Source: Occultella aeris (lineage in GTDB: Bacteria > Actinomycetota > Actinomycetes > Actinomycetales > Beutenbergiaceae). Taken from it: 64,000 nucleotides of DNA. Positions 35,631-43,958 of this stretch are shown one piece after another (within the stretch, counting starts at the first letter, position 1; each line of letters begins with the position of its first letter). Location of the stretch: positions 62,001-126,000 of the forward strand of contig NZ_CACRYJ010000017.1 in NCBI RefSeq assembly GCF_902703175.1, read 5' to 3'. Below the pieces are notes generated by a model. The model had not been told where the DNA came from. It did not search any database and worked only from the letters and a program-made list of their open reading frames with translations. Both the position numbers and the translations under genes were made by a program.

Positions 35631-36434
35631 TCACTCCACCCACGCGTCGGAGACCCTGGGCTGGCCGCCGATCACGGTGAAGATGACCGCGATCCGCTCG
35701 CCACCGAAGTCATGGACCCGTTGGAAGGTCGAGACCTTGTACGTCGTCTGCTCGCCGTGCTGGATGGCCGCGTACATCAGCGCCGCCACCTGGTTCCAGC
35801 TGGGCTCGTGCAGCACTGCGTCGGCACGCTCGTCGGACGGCTGGAACGTGGCCGGCGCCGCGACCGCCTTGACCCAGTTGTGTTTCGGCACCGCGATGTG
35901 CTTCTTGCTCTGCACGCTGAGCGCTCCGATCGCGGCGGACAGGTCGTCCACCTGGACCGCGTTGCTGATGAGCGATTTCTGCGTGAGCACCGGAAAGCCC
36001 GAGACCGCCTGCGCCAGCCTGGTGGCGGCGAATGCGTCCTGTGTCTCGTAGGCAGCCACGGCCAGGTGTTCGAGCGATGCGCTCCTGAGCATGTCGAGCG
36101 AGGGACGGTTCTTCCTGAACAGCGATGCCAGCCGGATGAACTGGCCGGTGAACAGGCTGGTCATCCCGGCGCCACCCTCGGCGTCCAGGCGGTTCTTCAG
36201 GTCCTTGTACTCCGACGTTGTGACCCGCTCCTGCGCCTTGGCCCGGTCCACGAGCCGCTGCACCGGCCGGCCGGCTTGGAGCAGGCGCGCCACCGCCGCG
36301 TTGCCGGCGGAGCGCTGCAGGTCCAGGAGGTCCTGCTGTGCCGTGCCCGGCCGCGGTGGCACCGGCTGGACATCGCGGGTCGGTGCAGACCCGGTGCGCC
36401 CGGGTTCGTCGTGGCGTCGGTCCCGCAGGTCCAT
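35631..36434 (-). CDS. putative polymorphic toxin: QRxxGN leader plus toxin-35-like RNase domain
   Basis: 267 residues from ATG 36434 (AGGAAGG upstream). Residues 39-60 carry LQRSAGNAAVARLLQAGRPVQR, the leader seen on DUF4157/eCIS-type effectors. The middle is helical. The C-terminal 90 residues (from KHNW at 184-187, a second Trp, YKVSTFQRVHDFGGERIAV..., to SDAWV at 262-266) match my recollection of polymorphic toxin type 35, a predicted RNase. This rests on motif memory only. Second gene of a three-gene unit; the TPR-like gene follows at once. The frame is open further upstream but without protein-like sequence. Confidence 0.6.
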   Translation of the reverse strand: MDLRDRRHDEPGRTGSAPTRDVQPVPPRPGTAQQDLLDLQRSAGNAAVARLLQAGRPVQRLVDRAKAQERVTTSEYKDLKNRLDAEGGAGMTSLFTGQFIRLASLFRKNRPSLDMLRSASLEHLAVAAYETQDAFAATRLAQAVSGFPVLTQKSLISNAVQVDDLSAAIGALSVQSKKHIAVPKHNWVKAVAAPATFQPSDERADAVLHEPSWNQVAALMYAAIQHGEQTTYKVSTFQRVHDFGGERIAVIFTVIGGQPRVSDAWVE

Positions 36435-36478
36435 TCGGTCCGCCTTCCTGGTCTGGTCCAGCCGGTCCGTGTCCGGCG

Positions 36479-37204
36479 TCAGCCCTCGTCCTTGAGCACG
36501 TCGACCTTGGTCCCGAGTGTCTTGGGGCTGGTCTCCTGCAGATGGTTGAAGGCCATCAGTCCGCCGTCCTTGTTGATCCTGACCATCGGCTTTGCCTGGC
36601 CGTGCTCGATCTCGAACTTCACGAATGGGCCACTGACGGCGCCCTTCACCTGTCGCCCCTCGGAATCCTTGTTGGTCTTGCCGACCACCAGGACGCTGAT
36701 GGCCGGGTAGGAGTTGGTCGTGGTGTAGTCCGGTCCGCTCCGGAGGTCGGTGTCCTTGTTCGTCTCTCGCAGGTCGGCGAAGAGGGTCGCCGGGTCCACG
36801 AAGAAGACGGTGTTCTTCGTGCGCCGGTCCTCCCTGGCGCGCTGGTAGTACACCGCCGCGACGGCCTGATCCCGCGCGTCGGCTGTGCTCACGTCCGGCA
36901 TGGCCTCGGTGCCGACGTGCTTCTCCCGTAGGTCCTTGCCCACCTCCTGCTTCATCGAGTCGACACTGAAGCGCTGCACCGCGGGCGTGGCGGAGCCGGC
37001 AGCCGAACCGGCCAGCACCCGGCCCATGGCCCCATTGCCGATCAGCCGCTGGATGCTCGCCGTGCTCGTTGCGGAGAGGCCCGCTCGGCGACCCTGCGCA
37101 ATGGCGGCGATCACGGCACTCAGACCCGCGGGTTCGTCTCTGGCGGACGATCCCCGGCGGATTGGGGACGTCTCCCGGAAACGCTGGACGTGACGTGGCT
37201 CCAT
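36479..37204 (-). CDS. putative secreted effector with QRxxGN leader, unknown C-terminal domain
   Basis: 241 residues from ATG 37204, selected for the strong AGGAG five bases upstream; other in-frame starts up to 37366 lack this. Residues 51-78 read IQRLIGNGAMGRVL...PAVQR, a variant of the effector leader. The rest (AVAAVYYQRAREDRRTKNTV, PAISVLVVGKTNKDSEGRQV, PFVKFEIEHGQAKPMVRINK) forms a strand-rich domain I do not recognise. It begins the unit that continues with the toxin-35-like gene 44 bases on. No signal peptide or membrane segment. Confidence 0.6.
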   Translation of the reverse strand: MEPRHVQRFRETSPIRRGSSARDEPAGLSAVIAAIAQGRRAGLSATSTASIQRLIGNGAMGRVLAGSAAGSATPAVQRFSVDSMKQEVGKDLREKHVGTEAMPDVSTADARDQAVAAVYYQRAREDRRTKNTVFFVDPATLFADLRETNKDTDLRSGPDYTTTNSYPAISVLVVGKTNKDSEGRQVKGAVSGPFVKFEIEHGQAKPMVRINKDGGLMAFNHLQETSPKTLGTKVDVLKDEG

Positions 37205-37292
37205 GGGTCTCCTCATGGCTGTGGAGTGCGACCGAACTACCGTCGTGGCGGAGGCTGAGGTCTGCTCCATCATCGTCATGCGACGTTCGCGA

Positions 37293-37309
37293 CACTCGCG
37301 GTGCGAGTG
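37293..37309. promoter_or_regulatory. palindrome upstream of the effector unit
   Basis: CACTCGC-GGT-GCGAGTG, a perfect 7+3+7 inverted repeat 89 bases upstream of the 37204 start in the 294-base gap between divergent effector and methyltransferase genes. Candidate operator; the rest of the gap holds no convincing gene. Confidence 0.45.
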
Positions 37310-37498
37310 CAGCCGGAAGGGCACCGTGATGCGCCCTTGCGGGCAGACCTGCGCCGGGAACCACACGAGCCTGTCGCGGCGACCGGTCCGGGTGGCGATC
37401 TCGGCGGTGTCCCCGGGCCGCCACGATTCGCCCTCTCGTGGATCCGATGGTCACGGATCGCCCGAGTGACCGGCCCGGACACCCGTAGCCTGACGGTC

Positions 37499-38314
37499 AT
37501 GAGCGCACGCGAACTCGCCTGGCGAGGACTGTACGAGCTGCTCGCCGCGCGGGTCCGTCGGCCCGAGTGGGCCTTCATGAACTACGGCTACGCGCCCCCC
37601 GACGGGCAGCACCTGGACCTCCAGGACGCGGACGAGCCCGACCGCATGTGCATCCAGCTCTACGACCACGTCCTCGGCGAGACTCCGATGCGCGAAGCAG
37701 ACGTGCTGGAGGTCGGCTGCGGCCGCGGCGGCGGGGCATCGTTCATCGCTCGCTACCGCGATCCGCGCTCGACGACGGGCTTGGACTTCTCCCGCAGGGC
37801 CATCGCCCTGTGCCGACGGGACCGGGTCGGCCCCGGCCTGACCTTCGTCCAGGGTGATGCGCTCGACCTGCCCTTCCCCGACAACTCCTTCGATGTCGTC
37901 GTCAACGTGGAGTCGTCACACTGCTACGACTCGATGGAGCGGTTCCTCGCGCAGGTACACCGAGTGCTGCGCCCGGGAGGCCATCTCCTGTTCGCCGACC
38001 TGCGGTCAGCCGACGGGATGGCCACCCTTGGTCGCCAGCTCAGGTCCGGTCGGCTGGACCTCGTGGAGACGCGCGACATCACGCCGCGGGTCCTGGCCGC
38101 ACTCGACCTGGACGACGATCGCCGTCGTGCCCTGATCGCGGCGTGGATCCCTCGCGTGTTCCATCGTGCCTTCAACCTGTTCGCCGGGCTGCGGGGGACG
38201 CGGACCCATGCGCGGCTCGCTGCGGGCGAGACCAGGTACCTCAGTGCGCGTCTGGTCAAGCGGGCACCGGTGGAGCCCACCGCGCCCGGCGGCGCGGGTC
38301 GACCGTCTACCTGA
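37499..38314 (+). CDS. class I SAM-dependent methyltransferase
   Basis: 271 residues from ATG 37499. Motif I VLEVGCGRGGGASFIA, motif post-I TTGLDFS, motif II-like FPDNSFDVVVNVESSHCY and LRPGGHLLFADL are complete. The overall pattern, with an N-terminal MNYGYAPPDG, resembles methyltransferases acting on phenolphthiotriol or other lipids and polyketides. No biosynthetic cluster is nearby. Convergent with the sigma-factor gene. Confidence 0.85.
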   Translation: MSARELAWRGLYELLAARVRRPEWAFMNYGYAPPDGQHLDLQDADEPDRMCIQLYDHVLGETPMREADVLEVGCGRGGGASFIARYRDPRSTTGLDFSRRAIALCRRDRVGPGLTFVQGDALDLPFPDNSFDVVVNVESSHCYDSMERFLAQVHRVLRPGGHLLFADLRSADGMATLGRQLRSGRLDLVETRDITPRVLAALDLDDDRRRALIAAWIPRVFHRAFNLFAGLRGTRTHARLAAGETRYLSARLVKRAPVEPTAPGGAGRPST

Positions 38315-38335
38315 GCACGACGGCGGCGACCTCTT

Positions 38336-39553
38336 CTACAGGTCACGGCGCCTGGTCAGGGCGGCAACCTCGGCTGTGTTGCCCGCCAGTTCGATGGCCA
38401 GGGCATATGCCGCACGAGCATCCCGATTGCGGCCCAGGCGGCGCAACAGGTCCGCGCGGGTCGCGTGAAAGGAGTGGTAGCCGGCCAGCGGTTCCACAAG
38501 CCGGTCGACGGCGGCCAGCGCCACCTCGGGTCCGTCGAGCTCGGCGATCGCGATGGCCCGGTTGAGCGCCACGATCGGAGATGGATCGAGGCGGACAAGC
38601 TGGTCGTAGAGAGCGACGACCTGCGACCAGTCGGTCTCCTCCATGGTGCGGGCTGAGGTGTGCACCGCGTTGATCGCGGCGAGGACCTGGTAGCGGCCGG
38701 GAGCCGCTCCCGTCGCCAGGCGCTCGCGCACCAGCCGGTGCCCCTCGGCGATGAGCGCCGCGTCCCAGGCGCCCCGGTCCTGCTCGTCGAGCGTGACCAG
38801 CTCGCCGCCCGGCGACACCCTGGCCGGGCGGCGGGCCTCGATGAGCAGCATCAAGGCCAGCAGCCCGGCCACCTCACCGTCCTGGGGCAACAGCTCCCGG
38901 ATCAGGCGCGTGAGCCGGATCGCCTCGGCGGTCAGCTCCGCCCGGACGGGATCGGCGTCGGGGCTCGTGGACAGGTAGCCCTCGTTGAACACGAGGTAGA
39001 GCACGGCGAGCACTCCGGACACGCGTGCCGGGAGACCGTCGGCGTCGGGCACCCGGTACGGGATGGCGGCTTCCTTGATCTTGACCTTGGCACGGGTGAT
39101 CCGGCGGGTCATGGAGTCCTCCCGCACCAGGAACGCGCGACCGATCTCGGCCGCGGTCAGTCCGCCGACCATGCGCAGGGTCAGCGCGACCCGGGCCTCC
39201 ATCGCCAGGGCCGGATGAGCGCAGGTGAAGATCAGCCGGAGCCGCTCGTCATCGATGGCACCAAGAGGCTCAGCCGGGTCGTCGTAACGCACCTGGGCCT
39301 CCTTGTGCTTGACCTCGCGCTTGTTCTCGCGCCGGATCCGGTCGATGGCCTTGTGGTTCGCGGTCGTGGTCAGCCACCCACCCGGGTTCGGGGGCACGCC
39401 GTCGGCGGGCCACCGCTCGACGGCGGTCGCGAACGCCTCGGCGGCCGCCTCCTCGGCGACGTCGAGATCCCCGAACCGCCGGGTCAGCGAGGCGACCACC
39501 CGCGACCACTCCTCGCGGTGGGCCCGGGTGATCGCCTCGTGGGGGTCCCTCAC
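38336..39553 (-). CDS. ECF42-type RNA polymerase sigma factor with C-terminal TPR region
   Basis: 405 residues from GTG 39553, whose GTGA overlaps the stop of the DGPF gene. Sigma region 2 (LTRRFGDLDVAEEAAAEAFATAVERWP, GWLTTTANHKAIDRIRREN) and region 4 (LRMVGGLTAAEIGRAFLVREDSMTRRITRAKVKI) are followed by about 230 residues including TPR-like helices. This length and the adjacent DGPF gene define group ECF42, which has no anti-sigma factor and is thought to use the C-terminal extension for control. Confidence 0.9.
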   Translation of the reverse strand: MRDPHEAITRAHREEWSRVVASLTRRFGDLDVAEEAAAEAFATAVERWPADGVPPNPGGWLTTTANHKAIDRIRRENKREVKHKEAQVRYDDPAEPLGAIDDERLRLIFTCAHPALAMEARVALTLRMVGGLTAAEIGRAFLVREDSMTRRITRAKVKIKEAAIPYRVPDADGLPARVSGVLAVLYLVFNEGYLSTSPDADPVRAELTAEAIRLTRLIRELLPQDGEVAGLLALMLLIEARRPARVSPGGELVTLDEQDRGAWDAALIAEGHRLVRERLATGAAPGRYQVLAAINAVHTSARTMEETDWSQVVALYDQLVRLDPSPIVALNRAIAIAELDGPEVALAAVDRLVEPLAGYHSFHATRADLLRRLGRNRDARAAYALAIELAGNTAEVAALTRRRDL

Positions 39554-39885
39554 TCGAGCGAGGTCAGGAACGGCCGTACCTCGAGTTTGCGGTTGCACGC
39601 CCTCGATCCCTCAGCGGCGAGCCGGAGCGCCACATCCAGGTCGGGCGCCTCCCAGATCCAGAGCCCGGCGAGGTGCTCCTTCGACTCGATGAACGGCCCG
39701 TCCGAGAACAGCGCCTCCTCGCCGCGGTTGTCGATGACCGTGGCCGAGGTGGGCGCCCCGAGGCCGCCGGCGAAGACCCAGTGGCCCTCGGCCTGGAGCC
39801 GGTCGTTGAACTCGTTGATCGCGGCCATCTCCTCGTCGGTGGCAAGGCCGGCGGTGCTGTCGATCACGGAAACCAGGTACTGCAT
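39550..39885 (-). CDS. DGPF/YCII-domain protein
   Basis: 111 residues with MQYLVSVID at the start and LFSDGPFIESKEHLAGLWIWEAPDLDVALRLA in the middle; DGPF is the name-giving motif. Proteins of this type are encoded next to nearly all ECF42 sigma factors and are often their targets. Translation is coupled to the sigma-factor gene. Confidence 0.92.
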   Translation of the reverse strand: MQYLVSVIDSTAGLATDEEMAAINEFNDRLQAEGHWVFAGGLGAPTSATVIDNRGEEALFSDGPFIESKEHLAGLWIWEAPDLDVALRLAAEGSRACNRKLEVRPFLTSLE

Positions 39886-39910
39886 GTCAACCCATCTCCT
39901 CTGGCGGTTG

Positions 39911-40516
39911 TCAGTCGGTGGCGTACTGCGGGCGACCGGCGGGCCGGTACACCTGCAGCGTGATGCCCTTGGGGAAGGCCCGCGAGGCGACCAGGTCGAG
40001 CGCCGCGTCGGGCCCGGTCTCGGGGAACAGCCGGGTGCCCTGGCCGACCACCACCGGGCAGACGAGCAGGGTGATCTCGTCGACGAGTTGGTGCTCGATC
40101 AGCCATCGGACCAGCTGGCCGCTGCCGTGCACCTGCAGTTCCCCGCCGGGCTTGTCCTTCAGCTCACGGATGGCTGGCGCGATGTCACCGGCGAGGACCG
40201 TCGTGTCCGCCCAGCCCGCGTCGGTGAGCGTGTTCGACGCGACGTACTTGGGCCGCGCGTTCAGCGCGTCAGCGATGGGGTTGCTCTCCGGACCCATCGC
40301 GCCCCAGTAGCCGGCGAACAGGTCGTAGGTGCGTCGGCCGAACAGGAACGCATCGGCGCGCTGGTACGCCTCGTTGACGTAGGCCAGTGACTCGTCGTCG
40401 AACAACGGCCTGGCCCATCCGCCGCGCTCCATCCCGGGGTCGAGGACCGGGTTCGGACCCCCGTTCGCCTGCATCACCCCGTCGACCGAGACCTGCGTGT
40501 TGGTCACCAGTCTCAT
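39911..40516 (-). CDS. dihydrofolate reductase-family (RibD C-terminal domain) protein
   Basis: 201 residues from ATG 40516 (GGAAGGG ten bases upstream; ATG three codons earlier is too near it). LVTNTQVSVDGVMQANGG, FLFGRRTYDLFAGYWG, GELQVHGSGQLVRWLIEHQLVD are standard for the family. It lies 25 bases upstream of the DGPF gene in the same direction and is probably part of the ECF42 operon, which commonly contains such reductases. Confidence 0.9.
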   Translation of the reverse strand: MRLVTNTQVSVDGVMQANGGPNPVLDPGMERGGWARPLFDDESLAYVNEAYQRADAFLFGRRTYDLFAGYWGAMGPESNPIADALNARPKYVASNTLTDAGWADTTVLAGDIAPAIRELKDKPGGELQVHGSGQLVRWLIEHQLVDEITLLVCPVVVGQGTRLFPETGPDAALDLVASRAFPKGITLQVYRPAGRPQYATD

Positions 40517-40567
40517 GATCGCCATCCCTTCCGTCGTGGCGCCCATCCCGGGCTGCCCTCACCTCTA

Positions 40568-41380
40568 CTACGAACGGCTCGACCCCGATCGGACACCGGC
40601 CTCCGGAGTTCGTCCGCCGATGCGCGCGCGCAGCGTGGCCGCGGCCCGCCCGGCCGCGGCCGCGTACGCGGCCCAGGCTGCGCCGTCGGGCATGTCATCG
40701 TCGGTGGGGAAGGTGATGGCGAGGCCCGCGACCGGGTGACCGGTGTGGTCGGACACGGCCACGGCGACGGACGCGAAGCCGGGCGTCACCTCACCATGCT
40801 CGGTGGCGTACCCGGTCCGGCGGACGTCGACGAGGAGCGAACGCAGCGCCGACGGAGTGGTTGGGCCGGCGCCGTGCCGCTCGACGAACGCGTCGGTACT
40901 CGGGAACAGGGCGCGCACCTGCGCCCGGGGCAGCTCCGCGAGGATGGCGCGCCCGCTCGCGGTCAGCTGCGCGGGCAGCCGCACACCGACGTCGCTGACC
41001 AGCGGCGGTCTGCCGCGGGCGCGCTCCTCCACCACGTAGAGCACCTCCCGCCCGTGCAACACGGCCAGGTGGGCGGACTCGTGCACGGTGTCCACGAGCC
41101 GGGCGAGCACCGGCCGGGCCAGTCGCGCCAGCGGCGCCTGGCGCGAGTAGGCGGACCCGAGCTCGAACGCGGACACCCCCAACCCGTACCGGCGCTCCTC
41201 GGGCAGGTGCACGGCGAACCCGTCCTGCTCCAGCACTGCGAGCAGGTGGTAGACGCTCGAGCGGGGCAGGCGGAGGTCGCGGGCGATCGCGGCGGCGGGT
41301 ACCGGGCCCGCCTGCGCGGCGAGGTAGCGCAGGATCGCGAGCGCATGGGAGGCCGCCGGCACCGAGCTGCTCGTCGCCAT
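40568..41380 (-). CDS. IclR-family regulator
   Basis: 270 residues. Winged helix at about 10-60 (HALAILRYLAAQAGPVPAAAIARDLRLPRSSVYHLLAVLEQDGF), then the IclR effector domain (LHGREVLYVVEE, RLPAQLTASGRAILAELP, GYATEHGEVTPGFASVAVAV). IclR proteins often control hut genes in actinobacteria, but hutH is 11 kb away here with a sugar locus between. A duplicated piece of this gene lies at 41502-41570. Confidence 0.88.
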   Translation of the reverse strand: MATSSSVPAASHALAILRYLAAQAGPVPAAAIARDLRLPRSSVYHLLAVLEQDGFAVHLPEERRYGLGVSAFELGSAYSRQAPLARLARPVLARLVDTVHESAHLAVLHGREVLYVVEERARGRPPLVSDVGVRLPAQLTASGRAILAELPRAQVRALFPSTDAFVERHGAGPTTPSALRSLLVDVRRTGYATEHGEVTPGFASVAVAVSDHTGHPVAGLAITFPTDDDMPDGAAWAAYAAAAGRAAATLRARIGGRTPEAGVRSGSSRS

Positions 41381-41501
41381 CGCGTCTCCCTATCGCGCGG
41401 ACCCACGCCGGTGCGCGCTCGCGCCAAGCGTGGCACACGGCGATCCCGAGCCTGAAGGCCCACGCGCTAGTTGGCCAGCAACGGCCGCGAACCCGGGCGT
41501 C

Positions 41502-41570
41502 CTCGAGCCGGGCTAGCACCGGCCGGGCCAGCAGGGCCAGATGCGCCTGCCGCGAGTATGCGGAGCCGAG
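41502..41570 (-). pseudogene. fragment of an IclR-family gene
   Basis: About 69 bases match 41094-41163 of the IclR gene at roughly 80%, encoding LGSAYSRQAHLALLARPVLARLED versus ELGSAYSRQAPLARLARPVLARLVD. It is a partial duplication or a relic of a second regulator. The remaining 346-base gap before the esterase gene shows nothing else I can assign. Confidence 0.65.
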
Positions 41571-41726
41571 ACCGCAACGCGTACGCGGCGACACTGGGTC
41601 TGCACCGGCGCGTGCACACACAAGCCGCGTCACACAGGTAGGTCCAGAGCACCGCCGCCACAACCAGAGTCATCAGGGCGACGGATCGGGTCCAGCGGCT
41701 GTCTTGAGTGCACCTTCACGTCGGCT

Positions 41727-42731
41727 TCACTCCTGAACCCCACGGAGCCGGGCTGCGAGGAAGGCGGCCTGCTCGTGGACCTGATACTGGCCGCCGCCCT
41801 CATGGCCGTTGTGGGAGTAGACGCGAATCTCCTTCGTCACCTCCTCGGCCGCAAGGCCATACCGGTTGAAGGCCGCGAAGACCGTCGACGGTGGCGTGAC
41901 CCGGTCGACGAGACCGACCGAGAACAGCGCGTCGGCACGTGCCGTCGCGGCCAGAAGTGCGGCATCGAAGTAGCTGAGCGTACGGAACACAACTTCGGTC
42001 CGGTCACGCCAACCGGCGAGGTACCGGTCGATCTCGCGATACGGCTCCGCGTCGGTGACCTGATTGGCACGTGGAAACGCACACAGGAAGGGGACATCGG
42101 CCAGCACCGCACTGAGGCGCAGACCCACCAGGTGCGCCAGCCCGGCCACCGCGAGCGCCACTCCGCCGCCCTGGCTCCTGCCAGTCACGGCGATCCGGTC
42201 GGGGTCCACGTGGGGCGAGTCGCCAAGCGCCTGGACGAGACGCACCGCGTCGGTGTAGACGCGCCGGTAGTAGTACTCGGCGGGGCTCTCGACGCCGGCC
42301 GTGAGGAATCCTGGTGCGTGGCCCGACCCGAGCAAGGGGTCCGGAGTCGCCTGAGCGGGTGCGCCGTTGGCGTATCCCTGACCACGGGTGTCCATGACCA
42401 CGTGGGCGTACCCGGCGCTCGCCCACACGTTCGCACTCTCAGGGAACGATCGTCCGCCGCTGTAACCCTGGTACTGCACGACTGTCGGCAAGCGGGTCCT
42501 GTTGCCTGCGGGCACTGACAACCAGGCCCGCACTGGCGAGCCCGCGTACCCACGGAACGTCACGTCGTAAGTGTCGATAAGCCGCCACGGCGTCGCGAAC
42601 CTCGGCGACGACACCAGCATCGCGGTCCCCTCGGCCAGGGTCTCCTGCCAGAACTCCAGGAGGTCCGCTGGCGCCACCAGGTCGGCGGTGTACTCACGCA
42701 GTTGGGCCAACGGCAGGTCGAACTGGACCAT
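41727..42731 (-). CDS. acetyl esterase, CE7 (acetylxylan esterase/cephalosporin deacetylase) family
   Basis: 334 residues. PTVVQYQGYSGGRSFPE (RGQ-like oxyanion region), MDTRGQGYANG, nucleophile in VTGRSQGGGVALA, and HNGHEGGG with the catalytic His. The family removes acetyl groups from xylo-oligosaccharides and other acetylated sugars in the cytoplasm. Last gene of the third sugar operon, three bases after the Gfo/Idh gene. Confidence 0.92.
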   Translation of the reverse strand: MVQFDLPLAQLREYTADLVAPADLLEFWQETLAEGTAMLVSSPRFATPWRLIDTYDVTFRGYAGSPVRAWLSVPAGNRTRLPTVVQYQGYSGGRSFPESANVWASAGYAHVVMDTRGQGYANGAPAQATPDPLLGSGHAPGFLTAGVESPAEYYYRRVYTDAVRLVQALGDSPHVDPDRIAVTGRSQGGGVALAVAGLAHLVGLRLSAVLADVPFLCAFPRANQVTDAEPYREIDRYLAGWRDRTEVVFRTLSYFDAALLAATARADALFSVGLVDRVTPPSTVFAAFNRYGLAAEEVTKEIRVYSHNGHEGGGQYQVHEQAAFLAARLRGVQE

Positions 42732-42734
42732 CAG

Positions 42735-43958
42735 TCAGCCTCCCCCCACCGGCGCGGCCACGTCGACAGGGCCGCCGTCGCTCCGCAACGATCGCGTCGC
42801 AGCGTCGGCCGCAGCCACAGCCCACCGAGCCGCGAGCGGCGTGGCCGTGCCGAGGTCGGACGGCGCGCCCCTCAGCGTCCGAAGGAAGTCGGCCAGGATC
42901 AGCCGGTCGGCGCCGAAATGGGTTCCCGACCGCATCGGCACCTCGATGCGACGGTCCGCGGTGCCGCCCCAGCCCATCCGGCGGCGGTCCCAGACCAGCA
43001 CGTGGCTGCCTGGCTCACCGTTCCCGAAATTCTCGAGGCGCCCCTCGGTGCCGATCACGGTGTAGTTGCGCCAGTAGTCGGGAGTGAAATGGCACTGCTG
43101 ATAGGTGGCGAACACGCCGTTGTCCAGCTCAAGGTTCACCAGTGAGATGTCCTCGACGTCGACCACCTGATGCAACCGACGTACGGTCGCCGGTGGCCAG
43201 GCGGCGACCGCCTCCGGGTCGCCCGGATCGAGGTACCACGGCGGCTCGGAGTCCTGAGGTGGCCGTCCAACCATGTCGTCGCCGTAGAGCACTCGACCTC
43301 CGAACGCCTGCACACGTGCAGTCAACCCGCCGCCAAGCCAGTGGATCAGGTCGAGGTCGTGGGCACCTTTCTCCAAGAGCAGGCTGTTCACGTTGCGCCG
43401 ATCTGCGTGCCAGTTGGTGAAGTACAGCTCGCCGACTCTGCCGACGAAATGCCGGCACCAGATCGTCTTCACCTCACCGATGGCGCCGCTGTCGATGACC
43501 TCCTTCATCGTGGCTGCGAAGGGCATGTGACGCAGGTTGTGACCCACGTAGAGCGGTGTTCCTGTGCGCTCCGATGCCCGCAGGATCCGATCCGCCGAGG
43601 CGGTCGTGATCGCGATGGGCTTCTCCAGGTAGACGGGTAGCCCTGCCTCGAGGGCCGGCACCACCTGCTCCTCGTGGATCGCGTCCGGACTGGCGACGAT
43701 GACCGCATCCAGGCCGAGCGCCGGGTCGAGAATCTGCGGGAGGTTGGCGCAGAGCGTCGTTGTGGCACCGAACGCGCCCGCCGCCTCGGCTCGTGCGGTA
43801 TCGCTGGGGTCGAGCACCGCGGCGATCACCGAGCCCGCTCGTGGGCGGTGGATCAGGCCAAGGGCACGACCACGGCGGCCGTAGCCGATCAGGCCGATGC
43901 GGAGGTCATCGTCGGCGAGAAGGTCCATGGACCCCGACGCGGCCGGGAAGGCGGTCAT
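42735..43958 (-). CDS. Gfo/Idh/MocA-family oxidoreductase
   Basis: 407 residues from ATG 43958, which overlaps the stop of the beta-helix gene (ATGA). Rossmann motif LRIGLIGYGRRGRALG, DAVIVASPDAIHEEQVVPALEAGLPVYLEKPIA (with the EKP lysine) and KGAHDLDLIHWLGGG (active-site His/Asp). It should be an NAD(P)-dependent dehydrogenase acting on a sugar or derivative. Confidence 0.92.
   Translation of the reverse strand: MTAFPAASGSMDLLADDDLRIGLIGYGRRGRALGLIHRPRAGSVIAAVLDPSDTARAEAAGAFGATTTLCANLPQILDPALGLDAVIVASPDAIHEEQVVPALEAGLPVYLEKPIAITTASADRILRASERTGTPLYVGHNLRHMPFAATMKEVIDSGAIGEVKTIWCRHFVGRVGELYFTNWHADRRNVNSLLLEKGAHDLDLIHWLGGGLTARVQAFGGRVLYGDDMVGRPPQDSEPPWYLDPGDPEAVAAWPPATVRRLHQVVDVEDISLVNLELDNGVFATYQQCHFTPDYWRNYTVIGTEGRLENFGNGEPGSHVLVWDRRRMGWGGTADRRIEVPMRSGTHFGADRLILADFLRTLRGAPSDLGTATPLAARWAVAAADAATRSLRSDGGPVDVAAPVGGG

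Noticed and set aside
36435-37454. Open frame extending the toxin-35-like gene to a 607-residue protein
   Set aside because: The extension overlaps a better gene (36479-37204) in another frame and is compositionally a GC-rich shadow.
41467-41673. Small minus-strand ORF with a hydrophobic start
   Set aside because: No ribosome site, Arg-rich remainder, overlaps the iclR fragment.
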